Of a stretch of DNA of 64,000 bases, positions 52,011 through 59,449 are shown piece after piece. The stretch covers positions 1-64,000 of the forward strand of contig DDWS01000001.1 of the NCBI GenBank assembly GCA_002347685.1, in the 5' to 3' direction. Position numbers and translations under genes: made by a program. Each line of letters opens with the position of its first letter. Within the stretch, counting starts at the first letter, position 1. The notes beneath the pieces are model-generated. The model saw nothing but the letters and a program-made list of their open reading frames with translations, did not search any database and had not been told where the DNA came from. The DNA is from Syntrophaceae bacterium UBA2280 (lineage in GTDB: Bacteria > Desulfobacterota > Syntrophia > Syntrophales > Smithellaceae).

Positions 52011-52406
52011 CTAACGTATCACACCGTGCTCGATCTGGCCCAACTCATTGAGTACGGCTTCTACTCCACCCGGCTTTAACAGCCACTCCCGGCGGGTGCA
52101 ATATAGGTCGGGGATCCAAGTGTTAAGATAGGAATCCACTGCACGCTCAGCCTCAAATACATCCATGGCCCTCTTTTGAATAACAACATGTCTTGCTAGC
52201 TGTCGCTTCAGTAATTTTAGCCGGTCCGCAGCACGACTGCCCCGGGCAGGTCCGAGGGCCTGCTCAATCCGTTCAAGCTTGATAGTCGCAGAGCGGATTG
52301 TTTCCGCCATAGTCAGACGATGGTCAGCAGCTTTTTGAAAAAAGAGATACGTCCGGTGCAAATCTATGTCCGCCTTCTCCAATATTTTTTTACGTTTAGG
52401 ATCCAT
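52011..52406 (-). CDS. Hypothetical helical protein with antitoxin-like C-terminal tail
   Basis: A 131-residue, mostly helical protein with no recognised domain in its first 100 residues. Its end, AVLNELGQIEHGVIR, closely matches the end of the Xre/MbcA antitoxin encoded at 46513-46941 (LVMNELGRIEHGLVS), in the same position relative to the stop. It may be a toxin-binding tail on an unrelated protein or a hybrid. It is probably in one transcript with the following 80-residue gene. Confidence 0.55.
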   Translation of the reverse strand: MDPKRKKILEKADIDLHRTYLFFQKAADHRLTMAETIRSATIKLERIEQALGPARGSRAADRLKLLKRQLARHVVIQKRAMDVFEAERAVDSYLNTWIPDLYCTRREWLLKPGGVEAVLNELGQIEHGVIR

Positions 52407-52503
52407 GTTGAATACAATAGCCTAAATAGCAAAAAAAGGAAACTCCCAGATTCACGGACGCTAAGTTCAGTAAGCTAATCAGGCTAATCAAACTAATGGG
52501 CGG

Positions 52504-52863
52504 TCACACTTCCACCACGTTGATTAGCAAAATCATTTTTTTGATCACGTCTTCCAATGTTTCTTTTGGTGCCGCTGAAATATATTTTGCCTGCCTTTTC
52601 TCCCACTCCATACTTTTGATCTGATCGGAAAGAATGACACCGTCTATTTTATTTTTTACGGTGATTCTGACTTCAAACGGATAACCGTTCATTTTTGATG
52701 TTATGGGGCAACAAAGAGCCAGGCCAGCTTTCGCATTATACTCTTTTGGTGAAACAACAATTGCGGGGCGATGTCCAGATGGCTCATGCCCGCTTTGAGG
52801 GTTAAAAGATAGCCAGATAACATCACCTCGCGCGGGGATATATTTACCAGATTTCTTTTCCAA
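52504..52863 (-). CDS. mazF: MazF/PemK-family endoribonuclease toxin
   Basis: A 119-residue toxin expected to cut mRNA at short sequences. Landmarks are YIPARGDVIWLSFNPQSGHE, GHRPAIVVSPKEYN and LALCCPITSK of the PemK fold, and GVILSDQIKSMEW. It starts at TTG inside the tail of the remaining mazE reading frame, overlapping it by 20 bases. Its antitoxin is broken (see 52844-53011), so the toxin may be poorly translated, inactive, or controlled by another antitoxin. Confidence 0.85.
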   Translation of the reverse strand: MEKKSGKYIPARGDVIWLSFNPQSGHEPSGHRPAIVVSPKEYNAKAGLALCCPITSKMNGYPFEVRITVKNKIDGVILSDQIKSMEWEKRQAKYISAAPKETLEDVIKKMILLINVVEV

Positions 52864-53011
52864 CAGGCCCTTCGCTCAATTCTTCTTTATGAATATTTTC
52901 ATCGTTGATTTGTTCCAACAAATCACTTAATTTTAAGCTGATTTTCTTCGGCACGATGACAATTTTATCTTTCTCATTAATCAAATCAACAACCGAACCC
53001 TGCTGAAGACC
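52844..53011 (-). pseudogene. mazE antitoxin remnant (C-terminal half)
   Basis: An open frame of 55 codons reads GLQQGSVVDLINEKDKIVIV and ends LLEQINDENIHKEELSEG then PVGKEIW, the C-terminal half of MazE including the toxin-binding segment. An in-frame TGA (53012-53014) and the Fic gene stop at 53029 replace the N-terminal AbrB-like DNA-binding part, and no good start codon remains. Confidence 0.75.
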
Positions 53012-53028
53012 TCACGCGATTTTGCTAA

Positions 53029-54234
53029 TCATATTCTCGTCGCGGGATATAAATCTGGAAAAAACCAACCAGCGGCATGAACAGGGAACCCCATTCGGAC
53101 ATTCCCCTTGGGGGAATCTGCTACCAGCAGTCCCTCGTCGATCAATTGGCCCAAAAGATTTCTTCCCGTGCGTTCCTTTAAACCAGATGCGGTTATAGCC
53201 AAACCCCTTGGGATCTCACCCTTCATCAGCACCTCCTGTATCATCGGTGCAGCTTCTAATCTTAAAGCGTATTTCCCGATAGGATTGGGGATTAAACCAG
53301 CGTCGCGAAACTCAATATATTTTCTCACTCGTTCAACCAACTCATCCAATTGCAGCAACCCGGCCATATATTCAGCTTGATCGAGGCATACCTCCAAGAA
53401 GAAGCGACAAAATACCATCAAACCATCATTGGACAGATTCCCTCTACCATCTAAATCATTTTTTCTAGCCACGTCAGCACCAGCCAGCCTTGACTTGTAA
53501 TCGGTGCTTCTGCGTGCCAACCCACGGCTAACAGACCACAGCCCAAAACCTTTGACTGGTATCTGATGAAGGTATGCCTCCGTGAAAAGTCGCGCTACGC
53601 GACCATTGCCGTCCAAAAACGGATGTATCCACATCAATCGATGGTGGGCAGCCGCTGCAGCAACGAGCTTTAAAGCGCCATGATGAATACCCGGCGCATA
53701 AGCATCACTGAACCGATCCAAAAGAATTTGTACGGAATCATGATCCGGCGGGCGATGACGTCCAACAATGACAGGCTCGTTTCGCAACATTCCAGGAATA
53801 ACCTGGCTTTCCCTTCCGGTTTTTTCGTCTTTTACAATCCGGAATCCTTCGGGCAGTTGGCGATAAAATTCCCGATGTAAAAAACAAAGAAATTCGCTTC
53901 CAGTGATATTTAATTCCGGGGACTCCCTCAACCTCGTCTCCATGCAATCCTGCACGAGGACGTGGGCTACGCTTTCCATCTGAAGATCGCGTTTTGCAGG
54001 TTCCGAGTCATACTCTTCCTGCATAGCACGGACAATATCGTAAGGATGTATGTTATGGCCCTCAATGAGATTCGAATAATAACTGTTGATAATCCGAAGG
54101 AATATCTTTAGAGATTCAATGGTAATGTCATGCTGACGCCCGGCAATAGTCGCCGATCTCTGGATAACCTCTAGAGCAATATGCTGAAGCTCTTCCGCCC
54201 GCTCGGGCATCAATGGTGTGATTCGCTGCTGCAT
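53029..54234 (-). CDS. Fic-family AMP-transferase, class II
   Basis: A 401-residue Fic protein that probably AMPylates a target. The catalytic motif is IHPFLDGNGRVARLF (HPFxxGNGR). The inhibitory helix motif (S/T)xxxE(G/N) occurs N-terminally, in NSYYSNLIEGHNIHP (SNLIEG), which makes it class II, self-inhibited. The C-terminal part (about 280-400) looks like a winged helix, as in SoFic-type proteins. Its 3' end is fused to the mazE remnant, which suggests a rearrangement. Confidence 0.9.
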   Translation of the reverse strand: MQQRITPLMPERAEELQHIALEVIQRSATIAGRQHDITIESLKIFLRIINSYYSNLIEGHNIHPYDIVRAMQEEYDSEPAKRDLQMESVAHVLVQDCMETRLRESPELNITGSEFLCFLHREFYRQLPEGFRIVKDEKTGRESQVIPGMLRNEPVIVGRHRPPDHDSVQILLDRFSDAYAPGIHHGALKLVAAAAAHHRLMWIHPFLDGNGRVARLFTEAYLHQIPVKGFGLWSVSRGLARRSTDYKSRLAGADVARKNDLDGRGNLSNDGLMVFCRFFLEVCLDQAEYMAGLLQLDELVERVRKYIEFRDAGLIPNPIGKYALRLEAAPMIQEVLMKGEIPRGLAITASGLKERTGRNLLGQLIDEGLLVADSPKGNVRMGFPVHAAGWFFPDLYPATRI

Positions 54235-54302
54235 CTAGTCCGCCATATTAATATCATTTTTTGCCGATTTACATTTATTACAATTCATTAATAATTTGAG
54301 TA

Positions 54303-54590
54303 TCATACTATCACAAATACAGTTGATGCGTTATGATTATTGCCGATTATTTTGCCGATCCCTACACCAGTCAGAATATTCCGAAAAAAGGAAGCAACTC
54401 TTAGTGAACACACCACGGTATCCTTGTTTTCCAGGGCGACTTTCGATTTACGCCAGGCGTCGTTGGTAAGGGTAAGCAGGGCGACCTGATCCCCATTGCT
54501 GTCGATCACAGCAAAACAAACCTCGCCGGTGTCCGCCATCTGGTATAATCGCTTACGGACATACCAGAAGGCGAGGGTTTCAAGGCTCAT
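54303..54590 (-). CDS. Hypothetical protein, possibly 5'-truncated
   Basis: A 95-residue frame that reads SLETLAFWYVRKRLYQMADT and EVCFAVIDSNGDQVALLTLT. The open frame continues upstream for about 25 codons (EAYFACRDALAKYREQTV) without a start codon before a TAA, so the gene may have lost its 5' end. Not recognised. Confidence 0.4.
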   Translation of the reverse strand: MSLETLAFWYVRKRLYQMADTGEVCFAVIDSNGDQVALLTLTNDAWRKSKVALENKDTVVCSLRVASFFRNILTGVGIGKIIGNNHNASTVFVIV

Positions 54591-54924
54591 GACCGTTTGC
54601 TCCCGGTACTTGGCCAGGGCATCCCGGCACGCAAAATACGCCTCCTGACGGCCCCCTGATGCTCTATTATTTCTTGGTTCAATTTAATTTAATATTTCAT
54701 TCATCAAAATCCGTTAATGCCGCAATTAAAAGTAAAAAAATAATATCTTAAAGATTGATGTTTTTAAGCGCATCTTATTGACGATTCTTCGGTTGATGTT
54801 TTGTGAAATAAGGATAGAGGGAAGAGTGGCGAATGTCAAAATAACAAGGCGGCTCGTCCGTTTGCATCTACAAGTCAGCACCCATGGTGGATGAAATATT
54901 TTACTGATTTGCAATTGTAATAAC
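54591..54924. other. Intergenic region left of the repeat array
   Basis: No convincing gene. A frame at 54726-54992 runs into the repeat and looks spurious. On the minus strand the sequence right after the repeat, GTTATTAC, is the expected start of a further cassette, but no attC that would close it was found. Confidence 0.4.
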
Positions 54925-55082
54925 GAGTCTGTAGAATAACTCCAAAATAAGATATTCTTGCTATTTTTAGGGGTCTTTTTACCCCTCATCATCGCCAGAT
55001 CGTCGCTTGTGGAGCATTCTCAGAAATTGATTTTTTAAGCATCGTTCCCTGAATGCTGCTTCCTGACTTATTCTACAAGCTC
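54925..55082. repeat. 158-bp inverted-repeat element, copy 1
   Basis: GAGTCTGTAGAATAA at the left end and TTATTCTACAAGCTC at the right end are inverted repeats (13 of 15 matching). It is flanked on both sides by AAC. Internal hairpin AGGGGT-CTTTTT-ACCCCT. It has several differences from copies 2 and 3. No coding capacity: MITE-like, or an ORF-less unit. Confidence 0.85.
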
Positions 55083-55085
55083 AAC

Positions 55086-55243
55086 GAGTCTGTAGAATAA
55101 CTCCAAAATAAAATATTCTTGCTATTTTTAGGGGTCTTTTTACCCCTCATCATCGCCAGATCGTCGCTTGTGGGGCATTCTCCGAAGTCGTTTTTTTAAG
55201 CATCGTGTCCTGAATACCGCTTCCTGACTTATTCTACAAGCTC
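55086..55243. repeat. 158-bp inverted-repeat element, copy 2
   Basis: Tandem to copy 1, separated only by the AAC triplet (161-base period), and identical to copy 3 by eye over all 158 bases. It sits at the core triplet that ends the attC at 55244-55295. Confidence 0.88.
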
Positions 55244-55295
55244 AACGTAAAAATCAGCGGGAGCGTAGCGATCGGCTGGATTGCCTTTGTTATGC
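55244..55295 (-). other. attC site of the HNH cassette, interrupted by repeat element
   Basis: On the minus strand it opens with GCATAAC, contains CAGCCGATC/GCTACGCTCCCGCTG hairpin arms, and ends ACGTT, followed by the 158-bp element. The opening heptamer is the exact complement of the cassette's start (GTTATGC at 56306-56312), as expected for an integron cassette. Confidence 0.8.
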
Positions 55296-55305
55296 ATTCA
55301 TTGTC

Positions 55306-56289
55306 TTACCCGAATTTACCGCCCAAATACGTATAATTGTCCACATAGTTCTCTATTACTTTATGACCTTTGTCCAACTCGGCCTGAATAAATTCTTTAG
55401 ACTGCCTCGGATGAAGTACGTTCTCCCTTGTAAGCTGCGGTGCCCGGAAATTGTCATTGCCGACGACTTGCTCCCGGCGGACTGCGTCAAAAGTATAATC
55501 GAGACCAGGCCATTCGAGTTCACTCTTGAAACCCTCTGCAAGCAGGACAGTAAAACGGTAGATGCCAAAGAGCGACACATAACCTACAAGAAGCCCCCGG
55601 TTCCTGTTAAGCGCGACGTGAATTTTATGAATAGGTCGAACATGGTCTGTCATGAATCCAGTATGGGCAAAATTGGCACAGGCAAGAGCAGGCTTGTCAG
55701 ATGCCTTTATGTATTTCCGAACCGCTTCGAACGCCGCTGAGAATATGACACTCTCAGGAAGTTTTATACACGTAAAGCCATATGCGATTTTTGAGACTGC
55801 TCTGCGCAGCAATGCATTGTCTATCATCATTACGCGTTCAGCTTCGGTCGGACCTTGGTGCACGTCCTGAAAGGTCTTCATGTCGCCTGGTACCTCATAG
55901 CGCCTCTGAATAGATGTACATATTTTCTTCAGTTCTTGCTCGGAGCGAGCTGTGACGTCCGCAAAATCAAGTTTCTTCCCGTCTTTGGAAACCACCTTGA
56001 CCACTGGGTTCTTTCGCTTCATACTCTTTCCATCAAGGAGAAGCGTGGTTCCGGATTTCAATTCTTTGACTTCATAGGGCTGCGCCTTACTCCGCTCCCT
56101 CTTAATATTAAGCAGCGTACCGATCCACCCAAACTGCTTCGATATCTCATCGTCTATGCTGTCCCCAAAGGCTTCGTTGCACACCTTGCAGTACAGTTTT
56201 GCCTTCAACCTACCCCCAATTGCTTGTGGGATTATGTGTTCCACCGTCAGCGATCGTGGTTCAGTACAGACAAAGCAGTGAGTTTTCAT
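55306..56289 (-). CDS. HNH endonuclease-type protein (cassette gene)
   Basis: A 327-residue protein with an N-terminal HNH_5-like zinc finger nuclease motif: CFVCTEPRSLTVEHIIPQAI then GG, followed by LYCKVCNEAFGD (two Cys-x-x-Cys knuckles and the His pair). The remaining 270 residues are unrecognised and may recognise a target. The gene fills one integron cassette with its attC at 55244-55295. Plausible restriction-type nuclease; untested. Confidence 0.75.
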   Translation of the reverse strand: MKTHCFVCTEPRSLTVEHIIPQAIGGRLKAKLYCKVCNEAFGDSIDDEISKQFGWIGTLLNIKRERSKAQPYEVKELKSGTTLLLDGKSMKRKNPVVKVVSKDGKKLDFADVTARSEQELKKICTSIQRRYEVPGDMKTFQDVHQGPTEAERVMMIDNALLRRAVSKIAYGFTCIKLPESVIFSAAFEAVRKYIKASDKPALACANFAHTGFMTDHVRPIHKIHVALNRNRGLLVGYVSLFGIYRFTVLLAEGFKSELEWPGLDYTFDAVRREQVVGNDNFRAPQLTRENVLHPRQSKEFIQAELDKGHKVIENYVDNYTYLGGKFG

Positions 56290-56305
56290 TAGTTTGTTGT
56301 TCCAT

Positions 56306-56371
56306 GCATAACAACATGCTCACCGGCGTGGCGCGCTGTTCAGCCACGTCCGGTGCAGCTATTCGTTATGC
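56306..56371 (-). other. attC site of the two-gene cassette
   Basis: A 66-base site opening GCATAAC and closing GTTATGC on the minus strand, with long arms CACCGGACGTGGCTGAAC / GCGCCACGCCGGTG. It has a different core from the other sites, suggesting another origin. Its opening heptamer complements the cassette start at 57319-57325. Confidence 0.8.
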
Positions 56372-56373
56372 AG

Positions 56374-56751
56374 CTACGTTTTGACCCTGGTGTTGTATTT
56401 ACATTTCGGGCATTCATGAGTCGCGTTCATTATCTCTACAAAATCAGTCGGCACAGGTCTCATATAGAATGGTCTACCAACTGTCGAACAGTTGGGGCAG
56501 GTTGGGACTCCAGAGGGTCCGGTCGCTGTTGCCGAAAGCTCCTGAATCCGGTGCTCCAGGCTCCTAATCTTGTCTTTTAGCTCCTGTCGCTCCTCCCGTA
56601 GTGCTATGTTTGCTTCATGCAGTGCGGCCTGCTCCGACTGAAGTGTTAAGGCAAGATTTTGAACTTCACGAAGTTCGGCGGCAACTTTCCTATCAGCGAT
56701 GCTTGTTGATAATTGCGTCACAAGGTCAACCAAATCTTTGATGGTCCCCAC
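56374..56751 (-). CDS. Coiled-coil zinc-ribbon protein (cassette gene)
   Basis: A 125-residue protein: a helical coiled coil (about 15-75, LREVQNLALTLQSEQAALHE onwards) and a C-terminal zinc ribbon with CPNC and CPKC knuckles about 30 residues apart. It starts at GTG with a perfect AGGAGG 6 bases upstream. It follows the 178-residue gene by 15 bases with no attC between, so the two share a cassette and probably a function. Confidence 0.65.
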   Translation of the reverse strand: MGTIKDLVDLVTQLSTSIADRKVAAELREVQNLALTLQSEQAALHEANIALREERQELKDKIRSLEHRIQELSATATGPSGVPTCPNCSTVGRPFYMRPVPTDFVEIMNATHECPKCKYNTRVKT

Positions 56752-56766
56752 CTACGGCCTCCTTTC

Positions 56767-57303
56767 TCATCCCTCAAGTTCATGCCTAAAGTCTGTCTTG
56801 ATTCTGTCAAGCAATTCGTTGCGCGTATTCGTGTTACCCTTGAGCTCAGCAACGTAGCGATGCAAAGCGTCGTTAACCTCATCTGCCAAATACTTTGGGT
56901 TGATAGAAAGGCATCTTGAAACAATGACAACCGTCTCGGGCTGATCAAGTGCGAATTGTCCTCCATTTTTGATACGGCCTTCGTGAACCAAGCCATTTCT
57001 GAATTCATCATAGAACCGGTGAGCAATGTCGTTGCTGGCAAAGCTTTGCAGTTGGGCCTTTACCCATGAACGGAATCGGTCGCCCACGCCAGTAGACAGG
57101 TGCAACCGTGCAAGGGCATCGATGCAACTCACTAACAGAAGTCCGCAGGCGAAGGCATGGCCGTTTCTTATCATTGCAGCGGCGGGCTCCAAGTAGAAGC
57201 CTTTCATTCGTTTCTCAAACTGCTCTGGCAGTATCTGGCCGGAAAGGTCCAGCTCTGCGAACTTGATACCCGGAGCAAAATAGAGGATGTCAGCAATTCT
57301 CAT
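56767..57303 (-). CDS. HEPN-like protein (cassette gene)
   Basis: A 178-residue, mostly helical protein. The segment FYDEFRNGLVHEGRIKNGG contains R-N-G-L-V-H, matching the HEPN RNase motif Rx4-6H and preceded by an acidic residue as in many HEPN proteins. The ATG at 57303 has GGAAGGA upstream. HEPN proteins are often toxins or RNA-cutting defence effectors; with the downstream zinc-ribbon protein it may form a two-component module. The family is not confirmed. Confidence 0.55.
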   Translation of the reverse strand: MRIADILYFAPGIKFAELDLSGQILPEQFEKRMKGFYLEPAAAMIRNGHAFACGLLLVSCIDALARLHLSTGVGDRFRSWVKAQLQSFASNDIAHRFYDEFRNGLVHEGRIKNGGQFALDQPETVVIVSRCLSINPKYLADEVNDALHRYVAELKGNTNTRNELLDRIKTDFRHELEG

Positions 57304-57323
57304 TTTTCCTTCCACTGCATAAC

Positions 57324-57481
57324 GAGTCTGTAGAATAACTCCAAAATAAAATATTCTTGCTATTTTTAGGGGTCTTTTTACCCCTCATCATCGCCAGATC
57401 GTCGCTTGTGGGGCATTCTCCGAAGTCGTTTTTTTAAGCATCGTGTCCTGAATACCGCTTCCTGACTTATTCTACAAGCTC
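57324..57481. repeat. 158-bp inverted-repeat element, copy 3
   Basis: Identical to copy 2 and flanked by AAC on both sides. It sits precisely between the GTT and ATGC of a core site, on the end of the attC at 57482-57541. If it is removed, with one GTT, the core reads GTTATGC, matching the next cassette. Confidence 0.88.
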
Positions 57482-57541
57482 AACGTAAAAATCAGCGGGA
57501 GCCTGATTTTTAGGCGATCCGCTGGATTGATTTTGTTATGC
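57482..57541 (-). other. attC site of the 389-residue-gene cassette, interrupted by repeat element
   Basis: Opens GCATAAC (minus strand), arms CCAGCGGATC and CCCGCTGATTTTTAC, and ends at the GTT where the 158-bp element is inserted. The gene's stop codon lies inside the opening heptamer. Confidence 0.75.
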
Positions 57542-58705
57542 GTGTTCTAATATTTTTTCAATTTCTTCCTTTAATGATCCAATAACATCTGAATGGCTTT
57601 CCATATGAAAACCGATAATGCAGACGGCGTCGTGTTTGGTGTGTTCGCGACTGTCTGGCAACCTCAAAATGTCGTAACCCATAATGTGGCCGTTCAAGTT
57701 ATTACAATAATTAACAGCCCTAATGGTTGCCAACTCCTCTTTAGTTGGAGCAAACATTCTTGACGGAGGCGTAAAGATGGCTTCAAAACAAGGAGCGACC
57801 ACTTCCCTGATAAAATTATCGACATCCTTGAGATTAATATTGTTCTTTGGCTTATAAAAAACACTCAAGATAATTGGACCATAAAGAGCGCTAAATAATG
57901 GATATTGCTTTTTAAAAGCAGATAGTTTCTTTGTAATTACTTCTTTCTGGGAAACGATTTCCTCTGTGTTTCTTGGAATGGTTACGCTTACGCGAATAGG
58001 ATATTTCAAAACAGTCATCAGAATGTCTACGAACGAAGTGCCTCTACGTTTGTATTTGTTGTGATTATAAAGCAAGTCCAAGTAAAAAGGTTGCACTTCA
58101 TTGATTCTTAGAATGTCTTGTTGTCTTTGATACATTTCAATCTTATACCCAAGTGAGTTAACGGGATAGTTAATCGGTTCAGTGAGGTCAACGTCTCTTT
58201 CCCGCTCTCGGCCGGCAACACGGTTTTCGTCTTTAAGTCTTTTAAAAATGTTAGCGTATTCAAGAACTGCGTTAAAACTCTCTATAAGAATATGCGCACC
58301 AGCGGACTGCATTTCTATGTTTTGACGAACGGAGAGAAAGGATACCTGCGAGTCATCATAGTATGGCAGGCGTGATCTTATCGCCCCGTCATTTTCTCGT
58401 GGGTCTTGTTGATTGCGGTTTACATGCATTAAATCCAACATATTTTTAGACGCATTGACAACTGTCGGAGGACTGTTGTCGTTGTAGCAGTAGAGAATTC
58501 GCAGATAAACGTTACTTGTAAATGCTTTTCTTCCTAAATTTATAAAGCGTTGGTTGAGATCTCTCTTAACAATATTTCTCTTTTTTTGGCTCATACCTTG
58601 CTTCGACTTCACTTTGCCATCAATAGAGAAAAGAATTTGTCTTCTCTGCAACTGGCGGAATTTATGTTTTAAGAAATCCAAGGATTCAAGGTAGTCATTA
58701 AACAT
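57536..58705 (-). CDS. Hypothetical cassette protein, 389 residues
   Basis: Not recognised. A soluble, charged protein; the N-terminal 80 residues are rich in Lys/Arg/Gln (KHKFRQLQRRQILFSIDGKV), and the C-terminal part contains FMESHSDV-like acidic helices and YPIRVSVTIPRNTEEI. The start ATG follows the cassette boundary by about 20 bases. Length is unusually great for an integron cassette gene. Confidence 0.6.
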   Translation of the reverse strand: MFNDYLESLDFLKHKFRQLQRRQILFSIDGKVKSKQGMSQKKRNIVKRDLNQRFINLGRKAFTSNVYLRILYCYNDNSPPTVVNASKNMLDLMHVNRNQQDPRENDGAIRSRLPYYDDSQVSFLSVRQNIEMQSAGAHILIESFNAVLEYANIFKRLKDENRVAGRERERDVDLTEPINYPVNSLGYKIEMYQRQQDILRINEVQPFYLDLLYNHNKYKRRGTSFVDILMTVLKYPIRVSVTIPRNTEEIVSQKEVITKKLSAFKKQYPLFSALYGPIILSVFYKPKNNINLKDVDNFIREVVAPCFEAIFTPPSRMFAPTKEELATIRAVNYCNNLNGHIMGYDILRLPDSREHTKHDAVCIIGFHMESHSDVIGSLKEEIEKILEHA

Positions 58706-58724
58706 ATGTCATTAATCTCAATGT

Positions 58725-58781
58725 GTATAACGACGAAATCAGCGGGGAGCGTAGCGAGTCCGCTGTATTGCCTGGTTATGC
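58725..58781 (-). other. attC site of the 197-residue-gene cassette
   Basis: A 57-base site: opens GCATAAC and closes GTTATAC (minus strand), with arms ACAGCGGACTCGC / GCTCCCCGCTG around the short loop. The opening heptamer complements the cassette start at 59394-59400 exactly. Confidence 0.82.
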
Positions 58782-58785
58782 ATTT

Positions 58786-59379
58786 TCACGTGTCCCTGTT
58801 TAAACGATACCACATAATATCATCATATTGCGTTGGAATAATATCATTATTGAATTCATTATTTATTTCCGTCTTAATTAAACATTGTAGCTTGTCGTAC
58901 AATTTTTGGTCGATTTGTTCGACACTCTTTGCTTGAATAATCTCATCGGGGAATTTAATTTTAAGGTGATTCAATATCGGATTGTCGATTGCTGTGTTCA
59001 TGAATGGTAAAATAACTACTGCCGTTTCACTGTCCGGTAGACTTGAATAGTAGACGTAAACTTTCAATACGACATCAAGTAATTTGGCTGCGTGTCCATA
59101 AAGCGCATATCCGGATTCTTTAATTATTCTATTATCTCTTTCCTTCTGTGCTGTTTTAATATTCTTTGTGAACCATATGCAAAAATTGCCATGCAACCTT
59201 TTGAATTCTTCTTCAGTTCTTATCTCTTTGAGTTTCTGAAATTCTTCATATAGTTTCTTTCCGATTATCGGTTTTGTACCTTTTTCAAAGAGTCGGATCA
59301 TGGCTGTAAATGTCAAACCCATGTCTATAACACTCTTCTGTTTTATTTCGGAGGCGATCACTATATTCGCTGACTTCAT
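58786..59379 (-). CDS. Hypothetical cassette protein, 197 residues
   Basis: Not recognised. Helical, Lys/Ile-rich; notable stretches are KLYEEFQKLKEIRTEEEFKR and YALYGHAAKLLDVVLKVYVY. The gene fills its cassette, starting 14 bases after the core site and stopping 5 bases before its attC. AGGAA precedes the ATG. Confidence 0.6.
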   Translation of the reverse strand: MKSANIVIASEIKQKSVIDMGLTFTAMIRLFEKGTKPIIGKKLYEEFQKLKEIRTEEEFKRLHGNFCIWFTKNIKTAQKERDNRIIKESGYALYGHAAKLLDVVLKVYVYYSSLPDSETAVVILPFMNTAIDNPILNHLKIKFPDEIIQAKSVEQIDQKLYDKLQCLIKTEINNEFNNDIIPTQYDDIMWYRLNRDT

Positions 59380-59393
59380 ATTATTTCATTCCT

Positions 59394-59449
59394 GCATAAC
59401 GGCGAAATCACCCGGAACGTAGCGATCGGGTGTATTGCTTTTGTTAGGC
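59394..59449 (-). other. attC site of the 260-residue-gene cassette
   Basis: A 56-base site opening GCCTAAC (perfect RYYYAAC) and closing GTTATGC, with stem ACACCCGATC / TTCCGGGTGA. The opening heptamer is the exact complement of the cassette start GTTAGGC at 60244-60250. Confidence 0.88.

Noticed and set aside
54726..54992. 88-residue open frame
   Set aside because: Runs into the 158-bp repeat, lacks a ribosome site and has Lys/Phe/Leu low-complexity composition.
54925..57481. Reading the three 158-bp repeats as a CRISPR array
   Set aside because: Repeats are far too long, two are directly tandem without spacers, and no cas genes are present.
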